64,000 nucleotides of DNA from Chondrosia reniformis. Its lineage: Eukaryota > Porifera > Demospongiae > Chondrillida > Chondrillidae. Below the pieces are notes generated by a model. That model was not told the DNA's origin. It was given only the letters and a program-made list of their open reading frames with translations, and searched no databases. Positions 13,028 to 24,504 of the stretch are shown here, piece after piece. The number at the start of each line of letters is the position of its first letter. Within the stretch, counting starts at the first letter, position 1. The stretch lies in assembly GCA_947172415.1 (NCBI GenBank), contig OX359198.1, positions 2,077,401-2,141,400 of the forward strand. The letters run 5' to 3'. A program made the position numbers and the translations under genes.

Positions 13028-15020
13028 GAAGATCTGGGGTACCAGATGGATAATTAATGAATATTGGAAATATATAGAACATCTCTTTTAGAGGGATACA
13101 TAGACTGAATCTAATAATAAGTATATAATGATATCATTTGATATTTTTATGGCTTTAAAAGTTCACTTTTCTATCCAGGTGACATGCAGCTATCCTGCCT
13201 AAATTATCTTTTCTAAGTATATACCATATTCTTCATAATATTAGTTTAAACAAAAACATGTCTTGAATTATCAGTATACCATATATTTCTATAGTAGCAT
13301 GCAATGTTCATGTGGTTAAATATTATACGTTCAATTTAATTGTAAAGTCAATGTCTAAATTGATTTTGAAATGAAGTTAATTACATTGCATACATCTGGT
13401 AATGAGTATCCAATTGCCATTTACCAGCATAAATATGGTTGACATCAATTTGATATATACGTATATATATTAATATAATATGTCCCTGAAATGGGTTTTA
13501 GCAATATAAGGCATTAATAAATAAGGATTTCTTTTAAATATATCGAACTTGTACTAATTTATACACAGCACATAGCACAGATATTTGTCATAAGTACAAC
13601 CAACCTCCACTGTATCAAAGTTCAACATTAATTTGTATCATAAGTCTGATTAGGTTGTGCACCTTATTTATTGCCCACAGAATCACATACCATTGAAGTG
13701 TATAGTTCAGATAATCAAGTGATCATGATTTAAGGTTTAAGGTCAATGTTCAAGTTAAACAGATAAACAATGTAACCTGATCATGCAAGGGCCAAACACC
13801 ATTATGTGACAGAGTCCTATGACCTTTGCATCATAAATTTGCAGATTATTGGATAAGATTCATATTTAGATGATAAGGTTTCTTCTAACTGTGCCAAACT
13901 TATCTTTGAAGTGGTTCATCTTTGAGTCTTTTGGTTCATATATATTTATTTATGCACACCATATACAATTATAAAAAGGTATATACGCATAGTTCAAATA
14001 GTCTATAGGGCTATCTATAAAATATATCCATGATTTTGAGCTCTATATATTTTGAAAGTGTCTTATTAGCTAGATTATAATATCATATTAATACCCAACA
14101 CTACACAATATATTGAATATTTGATAAGTACGTATATTATTATATAAAATGTTGGAAGCATAAAAGCACCTATATATACAGACATAAACAATTTACACTA
14201 GGTGAATAAAATAATAGTGATATTATATAATGGTGAATAAATTTGAATTTATATACAAACAATGATAATACAATACAATAATTATTATACAAGCAACCTA
14301 GAAAATGTCTATGATGGTGTTCAGAAGAGAAAACAGCAAGGAGGCGGAATTTCCAACCTGGATATTCTAGACACTCCCAAAGTCGAAAGATGACCCTTTC
14401 CAAAGATGGATAGCCTTATTAAGCAACTATATTGTGCTCCTCAAGAGACATGAGTGGGTGGGTTAAAATCCAGAGTCAAATAACATGATAACATCAAAGC
14501 TTTAAGATAGGCTCTAGATCTTAAATTTTTGATTCAAGAGGCTAACTTCAGTCTCCGTTTAAGATTATCAAAATAAATTGAATCCCTCCATAGTACCCCT
14601 TTTCTTATCTACATGTCTTCCACTTTATATGATTACATCACAGCATATATTTGCTTAAATCTTGAAGGAAAACATTTATTTAATCAATATCTGAGTGAAA
14701 AGTAGAATATTCTAGACTATACTATAGCGATTATTTCTGTATACAAAATGTCTTTTAATGAGTATATATATGTATGTATATAATATTACAGGGATTATCA
14801 GATGTTCACTGAATTATTGCAAACATAATGAAAGTGAATAAAATAATGTGTAGCTAACTACTATATAGGCCTATATACTAACCTATATTTTGAGTTATAT
14901 AAAAGGGTTAATTGCCATTATCAAATTGAAAAAATGATTCGTGTAGAGTCCCATTTTCTTATCTACAGGTCTTCCCCTTTATACAATTACATCACAGCAA
15001 GACCTACCTAAAACTACGGC

Positions 15021-15028
15021 TATATAAG
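15021..15028 (+). promoter_or_regulatory. TATA box of subtilase C
   Basis: TATATAAG, about 170 bases before the ATG at 15198 and identical to the element of gene B. The intervening leader is purine-rich (repeated AACAA/AAGAA). Confidence 0.55.
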
Positions 15029-15197
15029 AGGCTCTGCAGTTGAATAAACCAGCAAACAAAGCAAACAAACAAGAAAGAAGAACAAAAAGAACTTGCAAGA
15101 GGAAAACTGAGAAAGAAAATTCAAAGAGCAAATAAGATTTAACTTTAGCTGTAAGAAGAATATTAAGCATCTTTAGAAGAATATTAGCAATATAAGG

Positions 15198-17688
15198 GTG
15201 CTTACAATGACAATTATCAAAAGATTTGTCCAACTCTGCATTGGAGTGGTTCTCCTCATCAATGTGGTCAACAGTCTACCTTTGGGAGAACATAACAAGT
15301 TCAAACGCTCTATTCAAGATGAAGGCATACCTGGAAAATACATCATTGTTACAAAGATTAGCAATGACTCTGAATCAGGCTTGAGAGGAACTGGAGAAGG
15401 AAATACAGTTTTGGATTTCCTCATAAATACTGCTGAAGAAAACAGTACAGACTCCAACCAATCTCAGGTTATAAACTATGAATATGTTGGCATTGGATAC
15501 GCAGTTGAGATGAATGAGGCAGCACTCAAAATTGTAAGCTCCTAAATTAATGGGTCAAACATTTATCTATATTTGCCTCTGTATACATGTATGTATGTGA
15601 CCATTCATCAAACCTTCTAAATAAACTACCTTTAGCTATTTACAATAAATTGTATACATTTGTGTATTTTAGGCTTTGGAGTTGGATGATGTGGACTTTA
15701 TTGAAGAGGATAAACCAGTCCAGGGTGCTACCACCTACTACCCCTTAGAGTTAGGATGGCATCTAGACAGAATTGACCAGCGATACTTGCCACTGGATGG
15801 CAGGTACCAACCCAATCACGGATACACTGGCAGGGGAGTGGATATCTACATCATGGATTCGGGAGTTCGCTATTCACACAAGGTCTTTGGAGGAAGAGCA
15901 AGATACGGCGGCTACGATGCTTACGGAAGTAATGGTGAAGACTGCCATGGACATGGAACACACTGTGCTGGATTGGCTGGTGGGAAGCTGACAGGGGCTG
16001 CCTATGGGGCAAACATTTACAGTCTGAGAGTGCTCAACTGTCAGAATGGAGGAAGCTTTAGTCACATCTTAGCTGCCCTCAATCTCGTGGTGGAGAAAGC
16101 AAGAAATAGTAAAAGACCCACAATTGTTTCCATGTCTCTCATAGGACCAAAATCTGATTATGTAGAAAGGGCTTTGAAGAGGGCTTATGAAAATGGAGTT
16201 GTTGCAATTGCTGCTGCTGGTAACTTCAGAAGTGATGCATGTGATTATCATCCAGCTGCCTCACGATATGCCATCACAGTGGGAGGCACCCAGGAAGATG
16301 GGGACCATCTGTACTGGTTTAGCAGCTCCTCAAGAAGTCCTGGCACTAACTTTGGAAAGTGTGTGGATATATTTGCTCCAGGTCAATGGATTCGCTCTGC
16401 TGGGCACCAATGTTACGACTGCCTCGTCTCAATGAGTGGAACTTCAATGGCTACTCCCATCACTGCAGGAGCAGCTGCTCTTCTCTTAGAAGAAGACCCC
16501 AGTTTGACTCCAAGGGGACTGAGGGATCGCATGCGCCGAAGGGCTACTTCGGGAGTAATTGATTTCAGTAAAATGCCCTCTTATGCAAGAAGTGCCACCT
16601 CAAACCTTCTAGTATATGTTGGAATAGGTGAGAAATCCTTTCACAATTTATGATTCACTACAAACTACGTACGTATGTATAATTTATGGTTTATATATGA
16701 CACATTAGGTTTTATATTCAGTGCATTCATATAAATTCATCTATGTATGTCTACAGATGGACACATTCCAACTGCTAAACCTGACCCTATTACAAAAAGA
16801 CCCACTGATCCAGTAGATGTGACTAAACACACTCCCTCTGTAACTCCCATCACTCGTACGCTTCCAACAGAAGTTACTACCAAGGCAACAGCACCACCGA
16901 CACCAGCCTGCCAACCTCTTCCGCAGTCCTCCGTCTCACCAATGATACTGGAGGCTTCACTACAGTCCTATTTGGATAACCAGGCTAGAGCAGGATACAT
17001 TCCTACAAGTATGAATGCTTTTGAGTGGAAAGGGGAGACCTACTTTTCCCTAGTTTTTGTAAACAAGGGGAAAAAGAATGCAGCCAGGTTTGTTAGTTAT
17101 GCCCAGCTGACCATTGAAAATGCCAAGTACATCATTAGAAGGATGAAAGATTACAAAATTGTCTCTTTTGCTACATACAACAAGAATGGACAAGGAAATG
17201 CAGCTTTGGTCTTTGAAGTCTCTTCTGAAAATAAGGAGTTAGCTCTGGATATCCCATCAGCTGATTGGCAGGCCAAGGTAAAAGAAATGCGGCAGAGGCA
17301 GTTACACCCAACTTCAATCAGAGTCAGGCGTGACGGTGACAAAGCATTCATTTCCACTCTTTTCACAAGGAAGACGTTAACATTCTTCAGATGGCAGTTG
17401 TCATGGGGTCAGATGCAACAGGAAGTACACAGACAACAGACAAATGGCTACTATGTCACTGATCTGTCCTATGAAATTTTAGCTAATGGAGAAGTCACTT
17501 ACATTGCCTTTTTTGATGGCAACTGTAGAGGAAGAAACATTTATTACAAATTGATTACTTATACACCACAAGAATTTTCCAGGTTGGATAACTATGCAAG
17601 ATCCGGAAACTACAAAGTAGTGGCCTATACTCCACTTCCTCAGAAGGAATGGTCTCACCCTGGTTACTTTGGGATTTACTGGCATTAA
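15198..17688 (+). CDS. Secreted subtilase C with C-terminal repeats (inverted twin of B)
   Basis: Exons 15198-15533, 15673-16627 and 16757-17688, joined at phases 0 and 1, give 740 aa. Residues 1-26 form the signal peptide. The I9 propeptide (IPGKYIIVTKI) continues through the first splice site (ALELDDVDFIEEDKP). The S8 domain has Asp 174, His 206, Asn 296 and Ser 370. The linker is Thr/Pro-rich. Five repeats of about 50-60 residues follow, each with a hydrophobic strand, a Gly turn and a YxAFF/YFSLVF-type strand. Transcribed away from its twin B, 5.6 kb between ATGs. Differences from B at the protein level are A/V in the linker and N/K, S/G, N/T and Y/S in the repeat region. Function is inferred from the family: a secreted or lumenal serine protease matured by removal of the propeptide. 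Confidence 0.9.
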
Positions 17689-17708
17689 TACTCTTGGTTT
17701 ATACAAGC

Positions 17709-19717
17709 AGAGGACGTGATTTCTATCTTTATCCTAATTTTAAATCACTTTAGCTGTTATATATATATATATCAAACTTTCTTAAATTTATTTCAATTCC
17801 ATTGTATTAGATGTTTCACCTTCCTCTGTATAATTTGTATTAAATTTAATGTGCATATATATAGCTGCAAGTGGCTGACATTAAAAAATACATATTACAC
17901 TGTATTATCATTTTCTGAGGAAATACTTAGAAAGGATATGTGTGTGAATGCATGGAACATTGCTTTAGCAAAATGTAGCCCATATATGTGCAGTGATATA
18001 GTGGTAGAATGGTGATATCGATTATTTGATTATCACCTTATTAATAAGACATTTTGGTTACTGAAGTTATAACCTTCCAGTATCATATTTTAAGAGAGAG
18101 GCAAGAATTTAAATGGAGTAATGATTTGGCAATATTAATTAAACTTAAAGCAGAGTATTTATATTCTGCTGCTTTGGTTAAATTACCACACCAGAAGTAT
18201 ATTTATTTCCACTGGTCAGCTATATCTTTGCTGTATAATTGGTTTATATACTTCTAATCACTAATTATATATACATGTATATAAACGAATAATTAATGTC
18301 ATAAAGTCACACAATTATCAGGCCAATTTGATGAATCATCCAAAAAGAAAAGACAAATGTGTGCAATAATAGTGCATGACAAAATCTGTCTATCGTAATC
18401 ATTCATTAAATAGATTTTTGGGTGCCAAAAGCACCCCTATATTTTTTCAGAAATTAGGTGTGATCAATCATTATACAGCTCCTGTTCATAACCTTGTATT
18501 AATCAAGTACACTACACAGTGCAAGTTACAAATTTAAGAGATGCAAGTGATAATAAACAGTACAAGACTTTAGTCACACTGCTGTATGCTTGAAAGCTCA
18601 ATTGAGTGCATGGTAGTTTATACAGATCATATATGGTAGAAAATGTGGTCTACAAATTACCTTAAGGATATACATCTTAATTTTTTTACTTTCTTCCTTT
18701 TTCTTTTTTCATTTACTTTCCTCCTTTTTTCCTTTTTTTCTATTTTGTTTACTTTCTTCTTGCGTTACTTGAAATGTGAATGCTACATGTCTGTGTGCTG
18801 TAACGACATGGCCTGGCCTTTTGATTTTTATAATACTTGTTATTATAATTTACAAGAGTATATACTGAATGCTTACATAGGTGTATGATTTGCGATGTGC
18901 TTGGTTATATTTTAATGTATGTATACCAATCTCATTATGAATTCATCATTATCAACAAATTGGGATTGTTTATAACCACTGCACAATGATCATTTTTGTT
19001 TGACTATTCTGAATATATACCTGATTTTTAAATTTTAAAAAAGCAAAAACAGTTCAAACAATGTAGTTCTTAAACAATTTCTTCATGGTTGCAGAGACCA
19101 TGCTGTTTCTTCTTCTTTTGAGTGGTACTGGATCGCTGCTGCAGTACTTTGCTTCGCATCACTCAGGAGAAGAGATCAAGCAATTAAGAGACATAAGCTA
19201 TATATTTTTATCAAATGATTTTCGGTTTTAGATCAATTGCGATTGTTGATTGTATTAATTACATTGGTTGAAGGCACGCTCCCTCTTAGATTAACCACCT
19301 AGGCACATTTGCATACCTACCAGGGTCAGTGTATATATGCAGTTGGGATTTGGCAAGTTATGTATAAAGATGGCGACTTTCGTATTTTTTATTGAATGAG
19401 GCATTTTAAATTCTAAGAAGTCTGAACTTCTACATTTGGCTGATTTCATTTGCACAATTCAACTTGACATTATATCCATGGTAGTTTTTATAGTGATGTC
19501 ACGAAAAGTTTGCACCCCTTCCAAAAACGGACCCCCATGCTGCACAAATGGCAAAAACGGACCCCCCCTTGGTAAAAATGGACCCCCCTTGGCAAAAGGG
19601 ACCCCCCTGTACTACCAAAAACGCACCCCCCTGCACTACCAAAAACGCACCTCCGGGGAGTCCGTTTTGGGTAGAGTCAGATTTTGCCGTCACAGGCCCA
19701 ACTTGGCTTTGCATGAT
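17709..19717. other. Intergenic, no gene seen
   Basis: AT-rich DNA with a T/C-rich tract near 18671-18765, a short hairpin near 18420-18436 (GGGTGC against GCACCC), and the G-rich-strand repeat at 19505-19665. Open frames are low-complexity. Confidence 0.55.
19505..19665. repeat. C-rich short tandem repeat (G-quadruplex-capable minus strand)
   Basis: About eight degenerate units of the type AAAAACGGACCCCCC, each 15-20 bases, with runs of 4-6 C. On the minus strand this places many G4-G6 runs within 160 bases, the classical arrangement for G-quadruplexes. Open frames on both strands here are by-products of the repeat. Confidence 0.7.
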
Positions 19718-20634
19718 ACAAGTAAATAAAAACATTTACAAAAATGATGTTAGAAGTAGAAATGGCAGTGTTCACTAATACGTACATCTGCAAAAAGTAT
19801 CGAAACAAGACACTGATTATATGATAAGGCTAATCATACAGAAGTTGCATATATACTGAAATTTAAGTAACTTAACCATACACTTCTGTGTTTGGGCGCA
19901 CTAACCTTAAGTAGGAATGGTGCGCCCAAACACAGAAGTGTATGGTTAAGTTACTTAAATTTCAGTATATATGCAACTTCTGTATGATTAGCCTTATCAT
20001 ATAATCAGTGTCTTGTTTTGATACTTTTTGCAGATGTATTAGTGAACACTGCCATTCCTACTTCTAACATCATTTTTGTAAATGTTTTTTATTTACTTCT
20101 TAATATTACTTGTTTTAAATTGATTTGAAGTTTTCTTGGCGAAGATCTCAAAATAACGTCTTAGACAAGAGAAATATGCCGAAAACCATGATCTCTTAAT
20201 TAAAAAATGGCGTCCGAGAAGACCACAATTTTCGCTCTTCACAATTAACATGCTTATTGTAGAGCGCATTTAGATTTAGGGCTGTCTATTCCCTAGTTCC
20301 GAAATATTTATGACGATTTATAACTAGTACGTGCCCGCATAAGTTCGCATATTAGCGCTAGTCTATTCAATAAAAGAAGAAGAAGAAGAAAAAATGAATT
20401 TTGGAAATGGGTCTATTCCTAGTTAGCCGCTTTTTGAACGCTATAGAGCGTGTAGAGCGTCGAAACATGTTTTGGCATTTAGGAAAGCGTGCATTAATCG
20501 CTGCAAATAACCGAATATAACCGAAAATCGCTTCGTTGGCGATTTATGAGGTGTTGATTGTTAATACATTGGATAGGGCGGCCATTTTTTTTCCGGCCAT
20601 TCCTACTTAGAGAGAGTACTCCCGTACTCTCTGA
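19718..20634. mobile_element. TIR transposon-like element with nested ~185-bp palindrome
   Basis: Shares its ends with the element at 24505-24980. The left end has GAAGTAGAAATGGC (19753 onward); the right end has GGCCATTCCTACT (20595-20607) followed by a short hairpin (GAGAGTACTCCCGTACTCTC). Inside, 19718-19907 is repeated almost perfectly in inverted orientation at 19918-20100 (for example GTGTTTGGGCGCAC against GTGCGCCCAAACAC). The right half (20130-20600) is CpG-richer than its surroundings. No transposase was recognised, so it is probably non-autonomous. It ends about 35 bases before the CRE of the GTPase gene. Confidence 0.65.
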
Positions 20635-20667
20635 TATATAGTCGCTGTGATGGGTAAACGACACCTA

Positions 20668-20675
20668 TGACGTCA
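20668..20675. promoter_or_regulatory. cAMP-response element (CRE) palindrome
   Basis: A perfect TGACGTCA, the CREB/ATF binding consensus, 8 bases upstream of a TATA box and about 110 bases upstream of the GTPase ATG. The position suggests a functional core-promoter CRE. A CACGTG E-box lies at about 20742. Confidence 0.6.
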
Positions 20676-20683
20676 CGGATCAA

Positions 20684-20693
20684 TATATAAAAA
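20684..20693 (+). promoter_or_regulatory. TATA box of GTPase gene
   Basis: TATATAAAAA about 95 bases before the ATG at 20786, directly downstream of the CRE. Confidence 0.6.
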
Positions 20694-20785
20694 CTCCTGA
20701 ATTCAGAGCAGAGCAGCTATAGTCTCCAAAATTGCTCGTTACACGTGAACTTAAATTGTAGTTCCTTAGAATTGGAATCATAAAG

Positions 20786-22246
20786 ATGACATCTCAACGC
20801 AATCTATTTAAAATTCTCTTGATCGGCGAGACTGGATCGGGAAAGACGTCATTCCTTAATCTAGTATGTAATAATCCTAAGATGACAAACCTGTTGAGAT
20901 CCTGGCCGCCGAGTATGCCGACACTGAGCCAAGCAGTCAAAGCGTTCAACGACCCTAAATTAGAAAACACTAGTTCACGCAAGACGGAAAGCAAAACTTG
21001 CGGTGCAAAGATGTACAAAGCAAAACTTGGAGGCCTCCCGGTTGGCATTATCGACTCCCCAGGGTACGGCGACACTCGAGGGTTGGAGCAAGACAAGAAA
21101 AATACAAAGATAATGATCAAAACATTGCAGGACGAAGAATACATCAACTGCGTTTGCCTTATAATAAATGGCAGAATGGCACGCCTTACCGATAGCATTA
21201 AATACGCCGTGTCAGAAATAACAGGCGTACTTCCAAGAGAGATTTTGGATAACGTTATTGTGCTATTTACAAACGTAGCTAGAGACGAAGATCCCAACTT
21301 TGACTCTGAAGACTTGACAGATTTTTTTGGGAGAAGTCTTAAGCATATATTTTTCATAGAAAACCCCTTTTGCAAATGCGAGCAGGCCATTAAAGGGGAT
21401 CAGAATGCCTTTGAAAGGAAGATCAGAACCTTAAAAACAAGGATTGAAGAAACAACGGATACCCTCGGGGAAATGAGCAATCTGATTGGCAACTTTCCCA
21501 GGGTGCATACAAATGTCTTTACTAAGTTATATAACAAAAAGCAGGAAGTTGAGTTTCACGTTATTAAGATGCTCTCGGCTTATGAAAATCAGGAAAGATT
21601 CGAAAAAATGGTTTCAAAGGCACAGTTAGAATTGGATGCAGCACTTAAAAAGCAGAAACTCTTTGCCGAATACCACCATACCCAAACGGCCCAAAGGATG
21701 ATAGTGGTTAAAACAGAGCGACATAATACTCTCTGTGGAGCACCAGGATGTTTCTCCAATTGCCATGTACCATGTTACCTGGATAAAGCATTTGATAAGG
21801 AAATCTTTCGGCAATGTGCTGCCATGGGAGGGGGTGACCATTGCAGTGTATGTAAGCATGAATATAAGCATCATTACCATAATGAAGCCCTACACGAAGA
21901 GCAAACATTCACTAAGGAGTTTGTTGATGAAGAAATGAAGCAAAAGTTCAAAGAAGCAAAGACCCAAGAAGAAAGGGCTCGTCATATGCATGAAGATCTC
22001 ACAAGACAGCTAAGTGAATCCCAGGAAGAGAGAACTAGGATATCAGAGAGTCTTGTATCAAAAATTGAAGAGTTTCAAAATTTAGGTGTCAGCAGAAATT
22101 ATGCAAAGCTCATTGAAAACCAACTAGCAGTAATAGCCTTACGTTTAGAAAGTGCAGATAGTTCAGAAGCACAACCTCTCAGAAAAACATATGAACAATT
22201 GGAAAAGAAACTAAAGTTAATTGAACAAACTCTGAAGAGACATTAA
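20786..22246 (+). CDS. Intronless P-loop GTPase with Cys/His-rich module and coiled coil
   Basis: 486 aa in one exon. The P-loop GETGSGKTS (about residues 14-22) is followed by a G3 motif DSPGYGDTRG (about 92) and a TNVARDED segment (about 162) in the place of the usual NKxD, as in AIG1/GIMAP- and septin-like GTPases. Residues about 311-371 form a Cys/His-rich block (LCGAPGC, CHVPC, CSVCKHEYKHHYH), probably a metal-binding module. The last ~110 residues are a charged coiled coil. There is no signal peptide or membrane segment, so it is likely cytosolic. Similar proteins are multicopy in invertebrates and fungi and are poorly characterised; an immune (GIMAP-like) or scaffold role is speculation. 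Lack of introns and CpG-richer 5' sequence set it apart from its neighbours. A broken copy of its 3' end lies at 23436. Confidence 0.85.
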   Translation: MTSQRNLFKILLIGETGSGKTSFLNLVCNNPKMTNLLRSWPPSMPTLSQAVKAFNDPKLENTSSRKTESKTCGAKMYKAKLGGLPVGIIDSPGYGDTRGLEQDKKNTKIMIKTLQDEEYINCVCLIINGRMARLTDSIKYAVSEITGVLPREILDNVIVLFTNVARDEDPNFDSEDLTDFFGRSLKHIFFIENPFCKCEQAIKGDQNAFERKIRTLKTRIEETTDTLGEMSNLIGNFPRVHTNVFTKLYNKKQEVEFHVIKMLSAYENQERFEKMVSKAQLELDAALKKQKLFAEYHHTQTAQRMIVVKTERHNTLCGAPGCFSNCHVPCYLDKAFDKEIFRQCAAMGGGDHCSVCKHEYKHHYHNEALHEEQTFTKEFVDEEMKQKFKEAKTQEERARHMHEDLTRQLSESQEERTRISESLVSKIEEFQNLGVSRNYAKLIENQLAVIALRLESADSSEAQPLRKTYEQLEKKLKLIEQTLKRH

Positions 22247-24350
22247 CATGCACAAATACACATTTATATAGAGTACATTCCAACTGCCACTTTCGGTGTA
22301 CTTTAATGTGTGACATAACTGTTTATATGCAGACTTTAATTTTTTGGAAATCAATCAGTAGATGTAATAATATGTGTAAAATCAATTTTTGTAAAACACA
22401 CATTGGATCTATTGAATGAGCAATTGCTGCAATTTTACATGTGAATTGAGCCAAAACAACTGGTTTTATATAGCCACCAGTGCTCTGTCATGGAATACAT
22501 TTATGCATCCTTCTTGCACTAAATGTGTATAAGTAATCAGTTTCTTCATATCAAATAGGTATACGAATTTATAATGTGATGACTAGAGACCTGTAGCCTA
22601 TTTCACAGTGCAGGGTATATCTTAAATATAACCAAATGGTCTATTATAGTACGTGCTGAACCATTAACCTAAGGATGCTGTATATGTGTACATACATCCA
22701 TCTTAAGTTCAGGTGTTTCGTCAGTGGACTCGGACTTACCCACCTACTCCTGTCTACTGAGGAGCTCGATGAGCTAATGGGTGGAACCAAAGTTCACTTA
22801 TTATGGGAACCAGAGTCTCCACTTAGCCATATACATAAAACTATAATAAATAAATCTATGGGCTATTATTATTGTAATGAAATCATGAATAAGCCCCTAT
22901 TTCGTGATTCCTATGTGGCAAAATAAACCCTTATTTGTTCAGTTAACAGAAATATACTTTACAGAAATAATAAATAAAAACACTACATTCAACAATTTTT
23001 AGAATTCAGGAGCCATATGTATATCTGTACATAATGTGTGTTTCTAACTGCCTAGTATATATATTGCTGACTGAGCAATATAGATGCTTTGGAAGTGTAT
23101 ATAGTTTAATGGGTTTCCCAGAAATACCCCATATAGTTGAATAAACATCAATTTTATAAGGCTTACAATATTATATGGACTCTTATATATTCCTCCTAAG
23201 GTTCACTAGAAAAACCACGTTCATTACATACCTACACTTAATGCATTTCAATGGAAAACATTGTTATTCAATTAAATATGCTCATAAATTAGTGCATGAA
23301 CATAATAATATGTTTTCTGAGGTTCCCTAGAAAAACCATAACATTAATAAGTATAACAACATTGCTGTTTATCAGTTGTTCCATTGTTATTGAACTACAG
23401 GAGGTCAGATTCCATTTAAGTTGGAATATTAAATAAGTGCAGATAGTTCAGAAGCACGACCTCTCAGAATGACACATGAACAATAGGAAAAGAAACTAAA
23501 GTTGATTGAAGAAACTCTAAATAATGTTCATGGGTACACGTTTTATATACAATCCAACTGCCACTTTGTGTGTACTTTAATGTGTGATGTATGTAACTTC
23601 TTATATTATATAATGTGTGATGTAACTGTTTATATACAGGCTTTAAAATTTTTGGAACTCGATCAGTAAATGTAATACACATTGTATATATATATATTAT
23701 CTTTCAGAGATCTTATAATATTATTATTATATTTAGATACTGAATGAGCAATTACTCTATACTATTAAATGACATTGTGTGAATTGAGCCCAAATCAATT
23801 GTTTTTATATAGCTATATATATCTGCCATAGAATTCCTCATACATATATATAATCAGTTTCTTTATAGTATATAACTGACTAAGTACTGTATATATTGCT
23901 GCTTTCGAAGTGTATTTTTACAAGCATGTATATGCTATTTAATGGGTTTCCCAGAAATACCACATATAGGTGATTATACTGCTCAACTATACATTATTCA
24001 ATTAACATCAATTTATAACGCTTTCCAATTATATATAGTACTCTCATATATGCCTTCCGAGGTTCACTAGAAAACCACGTTAAATATATACTGTGGTTAC
24101 ATTTCTATGAAAAACAATGTTATTCAATTAGACACGATTCATAAGGCTTACCTATTAGTATATATAAGAACATATATGTTTTCTGAGTTTCCCTAGAAAG
24201 ACCATTATAATATTCTATACCATATAATGTCACTATATTTATGTAGCACATTATATTACAACAACATTGTTGTTTATCAATTGTTCCATTGTTATTGAAC
24301 TACAAGAGGTCAGGTTCCATTGAAGTTGAAGTATTAAATGAGTATATAAT
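22151..24350. repeat. Tandem direct duplication of the GTPase 3' end and flank
   Basis: Unit 1 (22151-23435) begins in the last ~32 codons of the GTPase gene; unit 2 (23436 to about 24350) starts with the same AGTGCAGATAGTTCAGAAGC. Later landmarks are also shared, such as AATGGGTTTCCCAGAAATAC (23109 and 23940) and TTGTTCCATTGTTATTGAAC. Unit 2 is shorter through internal deletions. Confidence 0.8.
23436..23530 (+). pseudogene. Broken fragment of GTPase 3' end
   Basis: Corresponds to the final ~30 codons of the upstream GTPase, with an in-frame TAG after about 16 codons, other substitutions and no upstream coding part. It arose as the first piece of tandem unit 2. Confidence 0.75.
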
Positions 24351-24504
24351 TTTGCATTTCTCTTATATACTAAAACAGTCAGAATAATATACATATACTA
24401 CACATGCTACATGCAGTTGTATGGAGACACTACACTTTATACTTTGCAGTATACTAGGCATCATAAAGTGTGTACTCATACTGTCAGCAAACATATATAT
24501 AAGC

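Larger units (their letters stand above)
10397..14430. other. Unique spacer between the inverted arms, no gene seen
   Basis: About 4.0 kb of AT-rich DNA. It holds pieces of the dispersed repeat (10848-10925 and 11010-11175, opposite orientations), a 52-bp-arm palindrome (11197-11317) and a hammerhead-like motif (12986-13027). No exon with splice sites or protein-like composition was recognised. Confidence 0.6.
14431..17708. repeat. Inverted duplication, right arm
   Basis: Reverse-complement copy of 7116-10396, containing all of gene C and its 5' flank. Small indels and substitutions distinguish the arms in the flanks (for example around 14590-14630), which argues against a simple assembly duplication. 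Confidence 0.9.

Noticed and set aside
14170-14403. Minus-strand 77-codon open frame in the B/C spacer
   Set aside because: No recognisable domain, no splice partner and AT-driven composition.
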